NCBI GenBank assembly: GCA_002840685.1
Contig: PHBU01000017.1
Coordinates: 62,001 to 126,000 of the forward strand
Length of the DNA: 64,000 bases
Origin: Chloroflexi bacterium HGW-Chloroflexi-6
GTDB lineage: Bacteria > Chloroflexota > Anaerolineae > Anaerolineales > Villigracilaceae
Direction of reading: 5' to 3'
The notes beneath the pieces are model-generated. The model saw nothing but the letters and a program-made list of their open reading frames with translations. It had not been told where the DNA came from and did not search any database. Shown here in pieces: positions 26,026 to 37,000 of the stretch. Every line of letters begins with the position of its first letter. The first letter of the stretch is position 1. The position numbers and the translations under genes were made by a program.

Positions 26026-28227
26026 ATGACCAACATCATTGGACAATCCGTGACACGCTTAGATGCAGCCGGCAAAGTCACCGGGCAGGCACTTTACCCT
26101 GGCGACATCAATCTGCGCGAACAAGCTTATATGAAAATCCTGTTCGCAGGCCGACCGCATGCCATCGTTAAAAGCGTGGATACCACTGAAGCCGAAGCAC
26201 TGCCCGGCGTGATCGCAATTTTTACCGCGAAAGATGTACCGAACAACGAATACGGGCTGATCATGCCCGATCAGCCGGTGTTATGCGGACCAGGATCAAG
26301 CAAGCCCTACACAGACCGCGTGCGCTGGATCGGTGACCAGGTGGCGCTGGTGGTGGCTGAAAGCGAGTCGATCGCGGCCCGGGCGCGTGAACTGATCCGG
26401 GTCGAGTATGAGGACTTGCCCGTTGTAACCGATATGCTGGCCGCAATGGAAGCAGATGCCCCCCTGCTGCACCCCGAGAAAGGCTCGAACGTTATCCTGC
26501 GCTACCGCATCCGTAAAGGAGATGCGGAGGCAGCCTTGAAACAGGCAGATGTTGTTGTTGAGGGGGTTTACGATACCCCGATGCAGGAACACGCCTACCT
26601 GCAACCCGAAGCCGGACTCGGTTATATCGACGAGCAAGGCCGGGTTACGGTTCTGGTCGGCGGACAGTGGACTCACGAAGACCAGGAGCAGATCGCCCAT
26701 TCGCTTAACCTGCCGCTGGAGCAGGTGCGTGTCATCTACCCGGCAATTGGCGGAGCTTTTGGCGGTCGCGAAGATATGTCGGTACAGATCGTGCTGGCGC
26801 TGGCGGCCTGGCGTTTGTCGCAGCGCGGTATCAACCGCCCGGTCAAGATCATCTGGAGCCGCGAAGAATCGATGTTCGCGCACCACAAGCGCCACCCATA
26901 CCATATCAAGACCCGTTGGGGCGCAACAAAAGAAGGCAAACTGCTGGCCGCCGAGGTCGAACTCTATGCTGACGCGGGCGGCTACGCTTACACATCGACC
27001 AAAGTGCAGGGCAATGCCACTCTAATGTGCACCGGGCCGTATGAAATCCCGAACGTCAAAGTCGATTCGGCCTCGATCTACACTAACAATATGGTCACCG
27101 GCGCATTTCGCGGCTTTGGCGGTCCGCAAGGCATGTTCGCAGCCGAACAACAAATGAACAAACTGGCCGAAAAATTGGGCATCGACCCCATCGAATTGCG
27201 CCGCCGCAACCTGATCCATGAAGGATCAATCCTTTCAGTGGGAACGGCGCTGCCGAAAGGCGTTTCGATGGGTCAGGTTGTTGAAAAATGCGTCGAGCGC
27301 ATGAATGTTCTGCAAGACTCCGGCCGCAGCAAAATCACGCCAAAAGCCATAAAGCGCGGCTGGGGCTTTGCTTGCGGTTTTAAAAATGTCGGCTTTTCAT
27401 TTGGCGCCCCAGAGCAATGCGTGGCAACCATCGAGATTCACGGCGCAACAGAGGTTGAACGGGCGGTACTGTATCATGCCGGGGCGGAGGTAGGCCAAGG
27501 CTCACACACAGCGTTCGTTCAGTTTGCGGCGGAAACCCTGGGGCTTCCGTTCGAAAAAGTGACATTGGTCGCCTCAGACACTGCCGTTACCGGAAATTCC
27601 GGTTCGGTCTCTGCTTCACGCATGACCTTCATGGCCGGTAATGCCATTAAGGGTGCCTGTGAACTGGGGCTCGAAAAATGGCGAAATGAAGAACGACCGG
27701 CGATCGCAACCTATCAATATCGTCCGCCGCGCACCACTCCGCTTGATCCCGAGACCGGTAAATCGGATCCGAACTTTGCTTACGGATATGTTGCCGAAGC
27801 TGTCGAAGTTGAAGTGGATATGGAAACCGGCCTGGTGCGGCTGATCAACGTGATCTGCGCCGACGATGTCGGCAAAGCGGTCAACCCCCAGCAGGTGCAG
27901 GGGCAGATCGAAGGCGCGGTGGTCCAGGCTGCCGGCTATGCTCTTATGGAGAACATGATCCAGCGCGATGGGCGGCTCCTGACCGACAAATTGTCCACCT
28001 ACCTGATCCCGACCGTACTCGACATCCCCAAAAACGTTGAGTCGCTCATCCTGGAATATGCCGACCCGATCGGGCCTTACGGTGCACGCGGCATGGGTGA
28101 AATGCCCTACCTGCCGCTAACTCCGGCTGTAACTGCTGCCGTCCACGCAGCAACCGGCGTCTGGTTCGATGAATTCCCGCTCACTCCTGAGCGTGTGCTG
28201 CGCGGGCTGGGCAGGCTGGAAAACTGA
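26026..28227 (+). CDS. Molybdopterin-binding subunit of a xanthine dehydrogenase-family hydroxylase
   Basis: About 734 residues. Cofactor and active-site motifs: GGAFGGRED near 241, GAFRGFGGPQG near 358, AEVGQGSHT near 490 and GARGMGEMP near 685, whose Glu is the expected catalytic base. The AFRGFGG segment points to the xanthine dehydrogenase/purine or aldehyde hydroxylase branch; the AYRCSFR loop of aerobic CO dehydrogenase is absent. Substrate could be a purine, another N-heterocycle or an aldehyde. AAGGAA precedes the ATG at 26026; the frame is open to 25963 but that overlaps the preceding gene. It is followed by a terminator. Confidence 0.9.
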   Translation: MTNIIGQSVTRLDAAGKVTGQALYPGDINLREQAYMKILFAGRPHAIVKSVDTTEAEALPGVIAIFTAKDVPNNEYGLIMPDQPVLCGPGSSKPYTDRVRWIGDQVALVVAESESIAARARELIRVEYEDLPVVTDMLAAMEADAPLLHPEKGSNVILRYRIRKGDAEAALKQADVVVEGVYDTPMQEHAYLQPEAGLGYIDEQGRVTVLVGGQWTHEDQEQIAHSLNLPLEQVRVIYPAIGGAFGGREDMSVQIVLALAAWRLSQRGINRPVKIIWSREESMFAHHKRHPYHIKTRWGATKEGKLLAAEVELYADAGGYAYTSTKVQGNATLMCTGPYEIPNVKVDSASIYTNNMVTGAFRGFGGPQGMFAAEQQMNKLAEKLGIDPIELRRRNLIHEGSILSVGTALPKGVSMGQVVEKCVERMNVLQDSGRSKITPKAIKRGWGFACGFKNVGFSFGAPEQCVATIEIHGATEVERAVLYHAGAEVGQGSHTAFVQFAAETLGLPFEKVTLVASDTAVTGNSGSVSASRMTFMAGNAIKGACELGLEKWRNEERPAIATYQYRPPRTTPLDPETGKSDPNFAYGYVAEAVEVEVDMETGLVRLINVICADDVGKAVNPQQVQGQIEGAVVQAAGYALMENMIQRDGRLLTDKLSTYLIPTVLDIPKNVESLILEYADPIGPYGARGMGEMPYLPLTPAVTAAVHAATGVWFDEFPLTPERVLRGLGRLEN

Positions 28228-28245
28228 TCACAAATTCATTTTGAC

Positions 28246-28284
28246 AAAAAGGGATGCCAGGCCACAAGCCTGACATCCCTTTTT
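28246..28284 (+). terminator. Intrinsic terminator of the molybdenum hydroxylase operon
   Basis: A stem of about 16 bases with one mismatch (AAAAAGGGATG...CATCCCTTTTT plus GCC/GGC pairing) and a 5-base loop, followed by T residues. It is located 19 bases after the stop codon. Confidence 0.85.
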
Positions 28285-28401
28285 AATTTGCCTGGGTACG
28301 CGATCGCGAACAAAATTTGAGACGATATGAATAACTTTCACAGAAAATGAGAGACTCTCCAATCGATAATGGAGTACAAAATTCCTACACAGGAGAGTAA
28401 A

Positions 28402-29109
28402 ATGAAAAAACTATTACCCCTGACAAATGAGCAAAGATACCGGCTCGGGCTGGTTTCCCTGATGGGAATGGCATCAGTGATCTCACTGATAATTTTTGCC
28501 GCGCGAGTGCAAAAAACAGACAGTTTTAATTATTCTTTTCTGGTATGGAATTTATTCCTGGCCTGGATACCTTTGGGGATGTCGTACTTGGCTTCAACCG
28601 CCAGAAACCTGCCACGTCTGCTCAAGGTAATTATCATCTTAATCAGTTCCCTGTTGTGGTTGGCGTTTCTGCCAAACGCACCGTATATCATGACCGATTT
28701 CCAGCATCTATCAAGATGGGAGGATAAAGCATCGCCTGTCTGGTACGATGTTTTGATGCTGGCCTGGTTTGCCTGGAACGGGCTATTTCTGGGAATAATT
28801 TCCCTGTTCATGATGCAGCAAATTGTAAACAAGCTGTCCAACCGCCTGGTCGGCTGGATCTTCGTGGTTCTTGTTTGCGGGCTAAGCAGTTTCGGAATTT
28901 ATCTGGGACGCTTTTTGCGCTGGAACAGTTGGGATATTTTGCATAATCCAAGCCCACTGGTAAGTGATATCTTTGACCGGATCACATCCCCGCAAAGCGA
29001 TCCTCGCGCAGTGACCTTCACTTTTATATTTTCGTTGTTTTTCCTGTTTATTTATCTGACAATGGTCATGTTTGGCGGATTGGTGGCTGCAAAAAGCCAA
29101 TCAAACTAG
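28402..29109 (+). CDS. DUF1361 membrane protein
   Basis: About 235 residues with some six hydrophobic segments. The family landmarks WLAFLPNAPYIMTDFQHL, PVWYDVLMLAWFAWNGLFLG and GIYLGRFLRWNSWD identify DUF1361, a family of integral membrane proteins with no known function. The start follows an AGGAGAGT ribosome site. Its last 9 bases overlap the convergent glycosyltransferase gene. Confidence 0.85.
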   Translation: MKKLLPLTNEQRYRLGLVSLMGMASVISLIIFAARVQKTDSFNYSFLVWNLFLAWIPLGMSYLASTARNLPRLLKVIIILISSLLWLAFLPNAPYIMTDFQHLSRWEDKASPVWYDVLMLAWFAWNGLFLGIISLFMMQQIVNKLSNRLVGWIFVVLVCGLSSFGIYLGRFLRWNSWDILHNPSPLVSDIFDRITSPQSDPRAVTFTFIFSLFFLFIYLTMVMFGGLVAAKSQSN

Positions 29110-30351
29110 GGGGGTGTTTTGGATCAACCCCTGATATACATCACTCATCTGATGGGCAATGCGTTCCCAGGAGTAGCCACGGGCATACTCGGCCGAAGCC
29201 GAACCCATTTGCTGGCGCAGGGCTGAATTACCAAGAATACGGGTCAGACGATCACAAAGCGCATCTTCATCCTGGTCCGGAACGTGGAATCCCGTCACAC
29301 CATCCTGCACAAGGAAAGCGAGCCCGCCAACCTGCGAAGCGATGACCGGCGTACCGCAGGCCATGGCCTCCAGCGCCACCATGCCGAAAGATTCGTAATG
29401 CGATGGCATCACCAGCACTTCGGCAGCTGAATAGTAATAAGGCAGGGTATCCTGCCCGCGCTTGCCCAGGAAGATCACCATCCGATCCATGCACAGATCC
29501 TGACAGAGGCCTTGCAGACGCGCCATCTCGACACTCATCTGTTCGGCAGGAACATTCGGGTCGCCACCGATAACGACAAGATAAGCCGGGCGCTCAATTT
29601 CAGTGATGCGTAAACACGACATGGCCTTGATCAGTGTATCGACCCCCTTAAGCGGTTCAATGCGCCCTACGAAAAGAACCATGCGGTCATCTTTCGGAAT
29701 GCCAATATATTCCTTAGCCTCGTCCGTAGGAATTGGATAAAAATGACAGGTATCCACGCCAGGCGGAATGATGGTCACTTTGCGCAAATCAGCTTTGTAG
29801 AGCCACTGCAGTTGAGCCTGCTCTGCCAGCGTAGCCGCGACAATTACATCAGCAGTGCGCAAGACCCGGCGTTCCCCATCCAGGCGATAGGCACCTTCCT
29901 TTTCATCATCACGAGTGGCAATGCGGTTTTTCATCTCGCCCAGGGTGTGGAACATGTGCACAATCGGGATATCCCACTCGGCCTTTAACTGCTCTGCGGC
30001 CAGGCCAGACATCCAGTAATGACTATGAATGACATCATAATGGATGCCGCGCTCAGCGGCGAATTGCTTGATCCCATCCACGAACTGCGGAATATGCCCG
30101 GCTAATTCTTTTTTAGGCATGGGCTGCTCTGGCCCGGCCGGGATATGAACCACGCGGTTGCCAAACCCAAGATCGTGCAAAACGTGCGGAACATGCTCAT
30201 CCTGTGAACGGGTAAAAACATCCACGTGGATGCCCTGGCGACCCAGTTCGGTGGTCAGGTCGCGTACGTAAACATTCATGCCGCCGGTGTCTTTACCACC
30301 CAGGGTCGCCAGCGGGCAAGTATGATAGGAAATCATGGCAATATTGAGCAT
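29101..30351 (-). CDS. GT4-family glycosyltransferase, MshA/sucrose-phosphate-synthase-like
   Basis: About 416 residues, GT-B fold. The N-terminal acceptor domain contains GGKDTGGMNVYVRDL; the C-terminal donor domain has VGRIEPLKGVDTLIKA and PSHYESFGMVALEAMACGTP, the EX7E motif that binds a nucleotide sugar. Closest by eye to D-inositol-3-phosphate glycosyltransferase (MshA) and sucrose synthase-like enzymes, but related proteins make other glycoconjugates. The ATG at 30351 (MLNIAMISYHT) is chosen because the frame extending to 30435 runs into the tRNA promoter region. Confidence 0.85.
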   Translation of the reverse strand: MLNIAMISYHTCPLATLGGKDTGGMNVYVRDLTTELGRQGIHVDVFTRSQDEHVPHVLHDLGFGNRVVHIPAGPEQPMPKKELAGHIPQFVDGIKQFAAERGIHYDVIHSHYWMSGLAAEQLKAEWDIPIVHMFHTLGEMKNRIATRDDEKEGAYRLDGERRVLRTADVIVAATLAEQAQLQWLYKADLRKVTIIPPGVDTCHFYPIPTDEAKEYIGIPKDDRMVLFVGRIEPLKGVDTLIKAMSCLRITEIERPAYLVVIGGDPNVPAEQMSVEMARLQGLCQDLCMDRMVIFLGKRGQDTLPYYYSAAEVLVMPSHYESFGMVALEAMACGTPVIASQVGGLAFLVQDGVTGFHVPDQDEDALCDRLTRILGNSALRQQMGSASAEYARGYSWERIAHQMSDVYQGLIQNTPLV

Positions 30352-30393
30352 AAGCCAATCATACCCGGAATAGCGTAAAACGACCCGTTTTTC

Positions 30394-30422
30394 TTGCGAT
30401 TCTGACCGGTATCCTGTATAAT
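30394..30422 (+). promoter_or_regulatory. Promoter of the tRNA-Thr gene
   Basis: TTGCGA (30394-30399) and TATAAT (30417-30422) are separated by exactly 17 bases. The first tRNA base is 17 bases further on, leaving a short leader. Both boxes match the housekeeping consensus well. Confidence 0.65.
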
Positions 30423-30438
30423 TTCGCCCGCTCAATAA

Positions 30439-30511
30439 GCCACCATAGCTTAGTTGGTAGAGCAGACGATTCGTAATCGTCAGGTCAAGGGTTCGACTCC
30501 CTTTGGTGGCT
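30439..30511 (+). tRNA. tRNA-Thr (anticodon CGT)
   Basis: A full cloverleaf can be drawn. The acceptor arms GCCACCA and TGGTGGC have discriminator T, the D arm is GCTTAGTTGGTAGAGC, the anticodon stem GACGA/TCGTC encloses the loop TTCGTAA with anticodon CGT, and the T arm is AAGGG-TTCGACT-CCCTT. The CCA end is not encoded. An excellent promoter precedes it and a strong terminator follows at 30516. Its last bases plus the downstream sequence recur four times in the next 30 kb, which marks it as the anchor of the accessory region. Confidence 0.97.
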
Positions 30512-30590
30512 CAAGAAAAGAACTCCCGCTCATCGCGAGCGGGAGTTCTTTTTAATTGCAAAGCCACAGCGTCTTTTAGACAGTCAATCC
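30503..30590 (+). repeat. Repeat family, copy 1: tRNA 3' end plus downstream flank
   Basis: The core TTGGTGGCTCAAGAA (30503-30517) spans the tRNA 3' end. It is followed by the hairpin at 30516-30552 and a flank (TTGCAAAGCCACAG..TCTT) that is similar to the flanks of copies 3 and 4. Upstream of the core this copy has genuine tRNA sequence, whereas copies 2-5 have a different conserved segment. This is the pattern expected if the tRNA gene is the parental attachment site. Confidence 0.7.
30516..30553 (+). terminator. Terminator of tRNA-Thr
   Basis: A perfect 16-base stem (AAAAGAACTCCCGCTC with its complement), a 5-base loop and a T tract. The same hairpin, with small changes, follows repeat copies 3, 4 and 5. 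Confidence 0.9.
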
Positions 30591-31026
30591 CGCTGCCGGC
30601 AATTCTGGACAATCAGACCCAGCCATTGTTGTTGGGATCAGGATGTGAAGGCCTTATACAAATTCCAGGCGCTGATTCGCTCGCGCGCTTCATCTTTGTC
30701 GGTGCGGGAGCAACATAACATTTTAGATTAGAGATAAGAGATCTTTTTCTACTCTAATAGCCCCAAACCCCGCAATTTGGAATCTTTTCTGCGCAATCTT
30801 CTCTCGCAAAACCAATTGAGTTGCGGGGGATTGTAAGTCACCATGGCAAAAACAAAACACTTGAGTAATTCAGTTTTAACTTTAATTGTTATAGATCATC
30901 ATTAATGAGAAAACTTTAAGGTTAACGCATTGTAATAATAACAATTATTTGTTATTATTTTGATGTACCAATGAATTTGCATGTGAAATTTCCATGATAA
31001 TGCAAGTAACTTTCTAGGAGGATGCT
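30591..31026. other. Gene-free AT-rich leader before the RHS gene
   Basis: No supported gene lies in these ~435 bases. It becomes strongly AT-rich from about 30870 (ATTGTTATAGATCATCATTAATG, several TTATT runs), as expected for a promoter or silenced entry region of acquired DNA. A clear AGGAGG ribosome site at about 31015-31020 serves the RHS gene. No convincing -35/-10 pair could be fixed. Confidence 0.4.
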
Positions 31027-34000
31027 ATGAAAACAACTCATTGGATTTATCGTGTACTTAGCATTTTTATGCTGTTTTCAATGCTGTTAAATACAGTTGC
31101 CCCTGCTTTCGCGCTTGACTTGCAAAGCGGCAGACAAGAAACTGTAAAACAACCTACTTTTCAACCATCCTATGAGAGTTTATTATCTCCCGATCCTTTG
31201 GGGCTGATGCTTGGCAGTGCGCCCGTGGAAGAAACTTCCCTGGCAGATTTATCCGACCCAACCAATTCTTTCCTGCTTTTGGACAGGCCTTCGACTCTCC
31301 AACCTTTCACATCATCTCCGAGCAACTCACTTTTATCCGGTCAGCAAAATGTTAATTCCTACCAAATCGATTCCTTTGAGCGGATTCTAAGCCAGGCGCA
31401 GGAACAATCAACCAGAGCAAACTCATTTTCGCTGATCGATTGGTGGAATGGATTGTGGACGCGACCTGCCACAAAGAGTGAGACCGCGTCACTCAACACA
31501 GAAACTTCTGTTATCAGTCAAGCGATTGACTTTGCTCCGCAAACAAGTAGCGATCAAATAGAGAATGAGTTCAAGACTGTAAATTCAACTGATGCGGATC
31601 AATTTGCTTACGGATACGATAATCCTGAAGGGTTGGCCGAACTCAAGTTGGTGGCACAGTATCCAATGAAGAGCATTACTGTTACTGGCATTAATCAATA
31701 CAACAATACCGCTGAATATGACATTGAATTTTCTGCGGATGATTCGAAAATAGAATATAAGATTGCAGATTGGTGGTGGCGTTTCAAATGGTTTTGTGAT
31801 TTTTGGGATTTTTGTGGCATCTGGGGCGATTACCCTCCTACTTCTGTTTCGGTGTGGGTTCGATATATTGACAACCATTTGGAAGCCAAAAATTGCTCTG
31901 CGCCTAATATAGGCGAACAGCAAAAATTGGTAGTATGCGAATTGGGATATATTGGCGATGATCCTGGAGTACCACCCAATAACTGGGTTGTAGGAGACAT
32001 TGTTGGTCTTTGTAGCGGTACCCATATATACGAGGGCCCTGGCGAGAACTATCCGTATCATACAATAGTTCCGGAGAATGATTGGAAAGTCAAAATTATC
32101 GATGGCCCAGAGAACGTTGATGATGAAACCTGGTGGGATACCAGCCGCTTTGAGGCCGGTGATCCATCCGGAGGAACTGGCTGGGTGATGCAAAGCGAGG
32201 CCGAATCTTGTCCGGGCAGTGATGGGGAGGTTGTAGATCGAATAAAGCCAGTGATCGTGCCTATAGAAATTTGGCCTGATGGCAAAGGTGGCCTGAGCGT
32301 TGTGGTAAAAATTACAGATAACAGTGGTCAGATCCTTTTGGCAAGCATGTCAGGAGGCCCTGGTTCACTGACTGCCCCATTGGTTGCCAGACCTGAATTT
32401 GGTGACGATTTATACGCTGGCGCATTCACAAATATTCCTCAAGGCGCAATACTTAATTTTACAATCACTGCCGTTGATCCATCCAACAATAAACAAACCT
32501 TCAATGGAAGTAGTCAAGCTAAATTAGGTGGCCAATTTGGTCTGAGCCGCTGCAAAAACCCGTGTGGAAATAATACTGACGCCAGCAAAGGGGATCCTGT
32601 CACAATTGGATCATTAAATTTTGTTCAAGTACTTTCTGCCATGCAATTAGCGGGGCCAGGTGGCAGCGGTATCGACTTTACAATTGTTTACAACGCCCAA
32701 AACAGTTCATCCAGCAATTTTGGACAAGGCTGGAGTGGGCCATACCAATCGTCTCTTACTGTGCGGAATAATATGTTGTTGCGCGGGGTTGAAATAGTTT
32801 ATCCGGATGGGCAAATCGTTTTGTTTTCTGGTCAAACTGATGGCCCTTTCTCGCCAGCAACGCTTGGAAATCACGATTCTCTAAATAAAGATGGGGATTC
32901 TTATGTGTTGACACGCAGTTCGGGTCAACAATACGTGTTTAACCTTGATGGTTTATTAACCGTACTGCGCGATTCAAACGGCAATGAAATTCGCTTGGAT
33001 TATCAAAATGGCAAATTGATACACCTTGAGAATGATGGCGGACGCTGGGTCAACCTGTCTTACGATGGCGACAAAGTTGTGGCCTTAGATGGCCCTGAAG
33101 ACAAGCATGTAGAATTTGGTTACGATGGGCCTATCTTAGCTAGTTTCAAAGATTTGCGCGGCCAAACCTGGCGATTTGAGTATCAGTCCAAAAATTGGGG
33201 CTCTTTGCTGGATGTCAATGGTCAGCCGTATGAAGCTGTGGATTACTGGATGTCCAAAATCATCACTCCAAAGGGACACCCCAGCGTTCAAAATATTTAT
33301 AATGAAAAAGGTGAAGTTATCGAACAATGGACGGGTGGGCGCGAGCATCTCAAATTTAATCGCGATGAAGATTCTCATAACGTGACAGTTCGCGATGCTT
33401 ACGATAGGCCAACGAAATATAGCTATGATGAACAGTGGCGGTTGGAACGAATTGACTATCCGGATGGTTCTCATGAATCCTTCGGCTACGATGAGCGCTC
33501 CAACAGAATATTTATGCGTGACCGTAATGAGGGCGAATGGCGGTATGTTTATGATGAGCGCGGCAATCGCTTAAGCGAAGATGGCCCCCTTGGATTTCAC
33601 CGTGAATGGGAATATCACCCTGATTTCAACAAGCCGATTCTCGCAGCAGAAAAGGTAAACGCATCCACCAACCGCACCTGGATGTTTGAATATGACGATC
33701 AGGGCAACCTCGTCTCCATTTGCAACCCTTATGATTGCAGCTCAATCACCTATAACGAGCGTGGCCTTCCCGAAACCATTACAGACTTTGCCGAAAATAT
33801 CACAACAAATACTTATGACGCCGAATGGGATTTGGCAACCACATCCAATGGGGAGAATGAAACAACTATTTTCGATACCGATAACGCTGGACGCGTAATC
33901 AGTATCACCAGCCCGATGGGCAAAACCTTTAACTTCACTTTTGATGCCGGTGACAAACTAACTGACATCAACGGACCCCTGGAGTACCATGTTGGGTTCG

Positions 34001-37000
34001 AATTTGACGAAAACGGTAATCCGGCCACAGAGGTTGATGCCAATGGCGGGCGGACAACGTATACCTTTGACACATCAGACAAACTGGTCACAATCACAAA
34101 TCAGAATAATATCGCCATTGCAGCCTATGAATATGGCGCAATGAATGAAGCTCTGGTATTTGTCGATGGCGAAGGCCGGCGATGGAACTATGATTATGAT
34201 AGTAATCTGTATATGATTCGCATGCACGGTCCGCTCGATGTTCATATCACCTTCAAGCGCGATTTGATGGGAAACATTATATTAACTACCGATGCCGAAG
34301 GGCGTACTACGCGGATGGCTTATGATTCTCTTGGCAGGCTGACCGAGGTTGTCGAAAACCCCCAAAGAAGCAATAGCGTTCGGCATCTTTCTAGCGAAAA
34401 CATTACCACCAAATTTGACTACAATCTTGTGGGAGACTTGTTGCGAGTTGTCGACCCTGAAGGCAACCCATCGACTTATGAGTTTGACTTGTTGAGTCGC
34501 ATAACCTTGATGAGAGATGCAAAGGGTCAGGAAACCCGTTTGGAATATAACCAAATAGGAAATGTTATCCGGCAGACCAATCCGCGCAACTTTAGCACTC
34601 GTTTCACATACGATCATGCCAACCGCCTCAAAACGGTGGAAGATGCACTTGGTTTTACAACAACCTATGATTACGATTTGAATGGCCGCTTACGTGATGT
34701 TAACAACCCACTCTCTGTAACAACCCGTTTTGAGTATGATGATCTGGGGCGTCAAATCGCGGTGATTCAAAACTACAAAGCCGGCCAGACTTCAAACTAT
34801 GAAACCAATGTCACCACACACTATCAATACGATCTAGCTGGCAACCTAATTGGAGTGCTCGACCCCAGTGGATATCAAGCCAGCTACATCTATGATCCCG
34901 CTTTCCGGCTAACGGATATCTATGATTTTGAAAACGGCCACACGCAAAATACCTATGACAATGTCAACAATATCCTGTCAGTTACAGATCCGAATGGTCA
35001 CGAAACAACATATCAGGTTGATGCGCTTGATCGCGTAACCGGAATTACAAACCCTGAAGGTCACAGCGTATCCTTTACCTATAATAAAACAGGTGCTCTA
35101 ACTAGAATCGTGGATGCCAATGGCAACTCGACAACCTTTACTCTGGATGCGCTTGACCGTGTAACAAGCATGGTGGATGCCATGGATGGGCAATGGAACT
35201 ATCGATATGATCGAGTTGGTAATATTTTGGAAGAACGCGATGCCAACGGTCATACCACCCTGTTTACTTATGACAAAATCTATCGGCTGCTTTCTACCAA
35301 GGATGCTGAAGGCAACATCACCCACTTTGAATGGGACCCCAACAGCAACCTGACAAAATTGGTTGATGGCAACCAAAACCCAACTACGTTTCTGTATGAT
35401 GCCGTTGATCAATTGATATCAACCACAAATGCCGAAAACGAAACAACCCAGTATGACTATGATGCCCTGGGCTACCAAACCAAATTGGTCGAAGCGGATA
35501 ACACAGTAACACGCTACGAATACGATCCGCTATACCGCCTTACATCCGTAACTGAAAACTACAAAAATGGGCAATCGGCTTACGCTGATACAAATGTGGT
35601 GACTCGCTACATATATGATGCCAGCAGCAATCTGGTGCAGTTCGTTAATGCCAACAAAAAAATAACTCAATTTGAGTACGATGGTATGGGGCGTATCCTC
35701 CGTGAGGTGAACCCGCTTGGTAATGCATGGACGTTTGATTACGACCCGGCGGGCAACCTGATACGGCGTGTCGACGCCAACGGCAAGCAGACAGATTATG
35801 CTTACTATGATGACGATCAACTGCAAAGCGCCCGTTACTGGGACAATTCGTCTGTTGAGTATAAATACGACAACAATAACAACCTAAGTGTCATGACTGA
35901 CCGGCTTGGCACAACCTTCTGGGACTATGATGCCCTTGACCGCGTTGCCAAAGTCACTGACTCACTTACTCGCACTCTGAAAGTCGACTATGACGCAGTG
36001 GGGAATCGCACCAGCCTAACCTACCCGGACGGCAACAAGGTTGCGTATACTTACTATGCCAACAACCGGTTGAAGAGTATGACCAGCCCCGGCGGAACAA
36101 CAAATTACACCCGAGATGGGGTTGGCAACATCACGCTTGTTCAAAACCCAAATTTCACCCAATCTAGTATTGCTTACGACAAAGCGAATCGCACGATCAG
36201 CCTGGTCAACGAGCAAATGGTGGGCGCGTCAAAGACCAACAGCGCGTTTGAATATGCTTACAACAAAGTGGGGCACGTCACCAGCGTCAAGGCAACTTAT
36301 GCCTCGCAGCAGATTACCCAAGGGAGTGCGCGAGAGAGTAAGCTGGAAGTGACTGAAACCTATGGTTATGATGGCTTGCACCGCCTGATCAGTGCCAAGC
36401 GCGATGGCGTCAATAACCAGGCAACGGAAAAATCTGGCTGGCAGATGGATTATGAATACGATGCTGTTGGCAATCGTACAAAATGGCAAGCCAACGATAA
36501 TCCGGCGACCCAGGCACCAAAGGATGGGTTTACCGCAGCATACCAATATAATGCGGCCAACCAATTGGTTTCAGCAAGCATCGTTGCCGACAAACGCGCT
36601 GACAGCGTAAAGACCACTTATAAATACGATCAAAACGGCAATCGTATCGAAAAGTTGGTTGCTCCGCAGAGCGGGCACAAGGCCGGCACAGTATATGAAT
36701 ACGATCCCGAAAACCGGCTGTTAAAAGCCCAGGATTTTCAAGTGGGCGGGCGCGACGCGCGCATCTACCGCGCCATAACCACCTTGGATTATGACGGAAT
36801 GGGCCGCCGTTTAGTGCAAACCTATGATCCCAAAACCGGGAGCGGCGGTGCAAAACAAGCGGAATACACCTTTGATGGGCTCGACCCGGTTTCAGAATAC
36901 AGCATGTGGAATGGCCAGCGTGATAACTTCTATCGCGGGGCGATGGGACGTATTTCGCTCATGCAAAGCTTCCCGAGTGGTACCGCAGGCCAGATGTACT

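Noticed and set aside
32700..37000. Dense regular repeats that could suggest a CRISPR or other DNA repeat array
   Set aside because: The periodicity is at the protein level (YD repeats of the RHS protein) with degenerate codons in one long open frame; there are no constant-length repeats and spacers.
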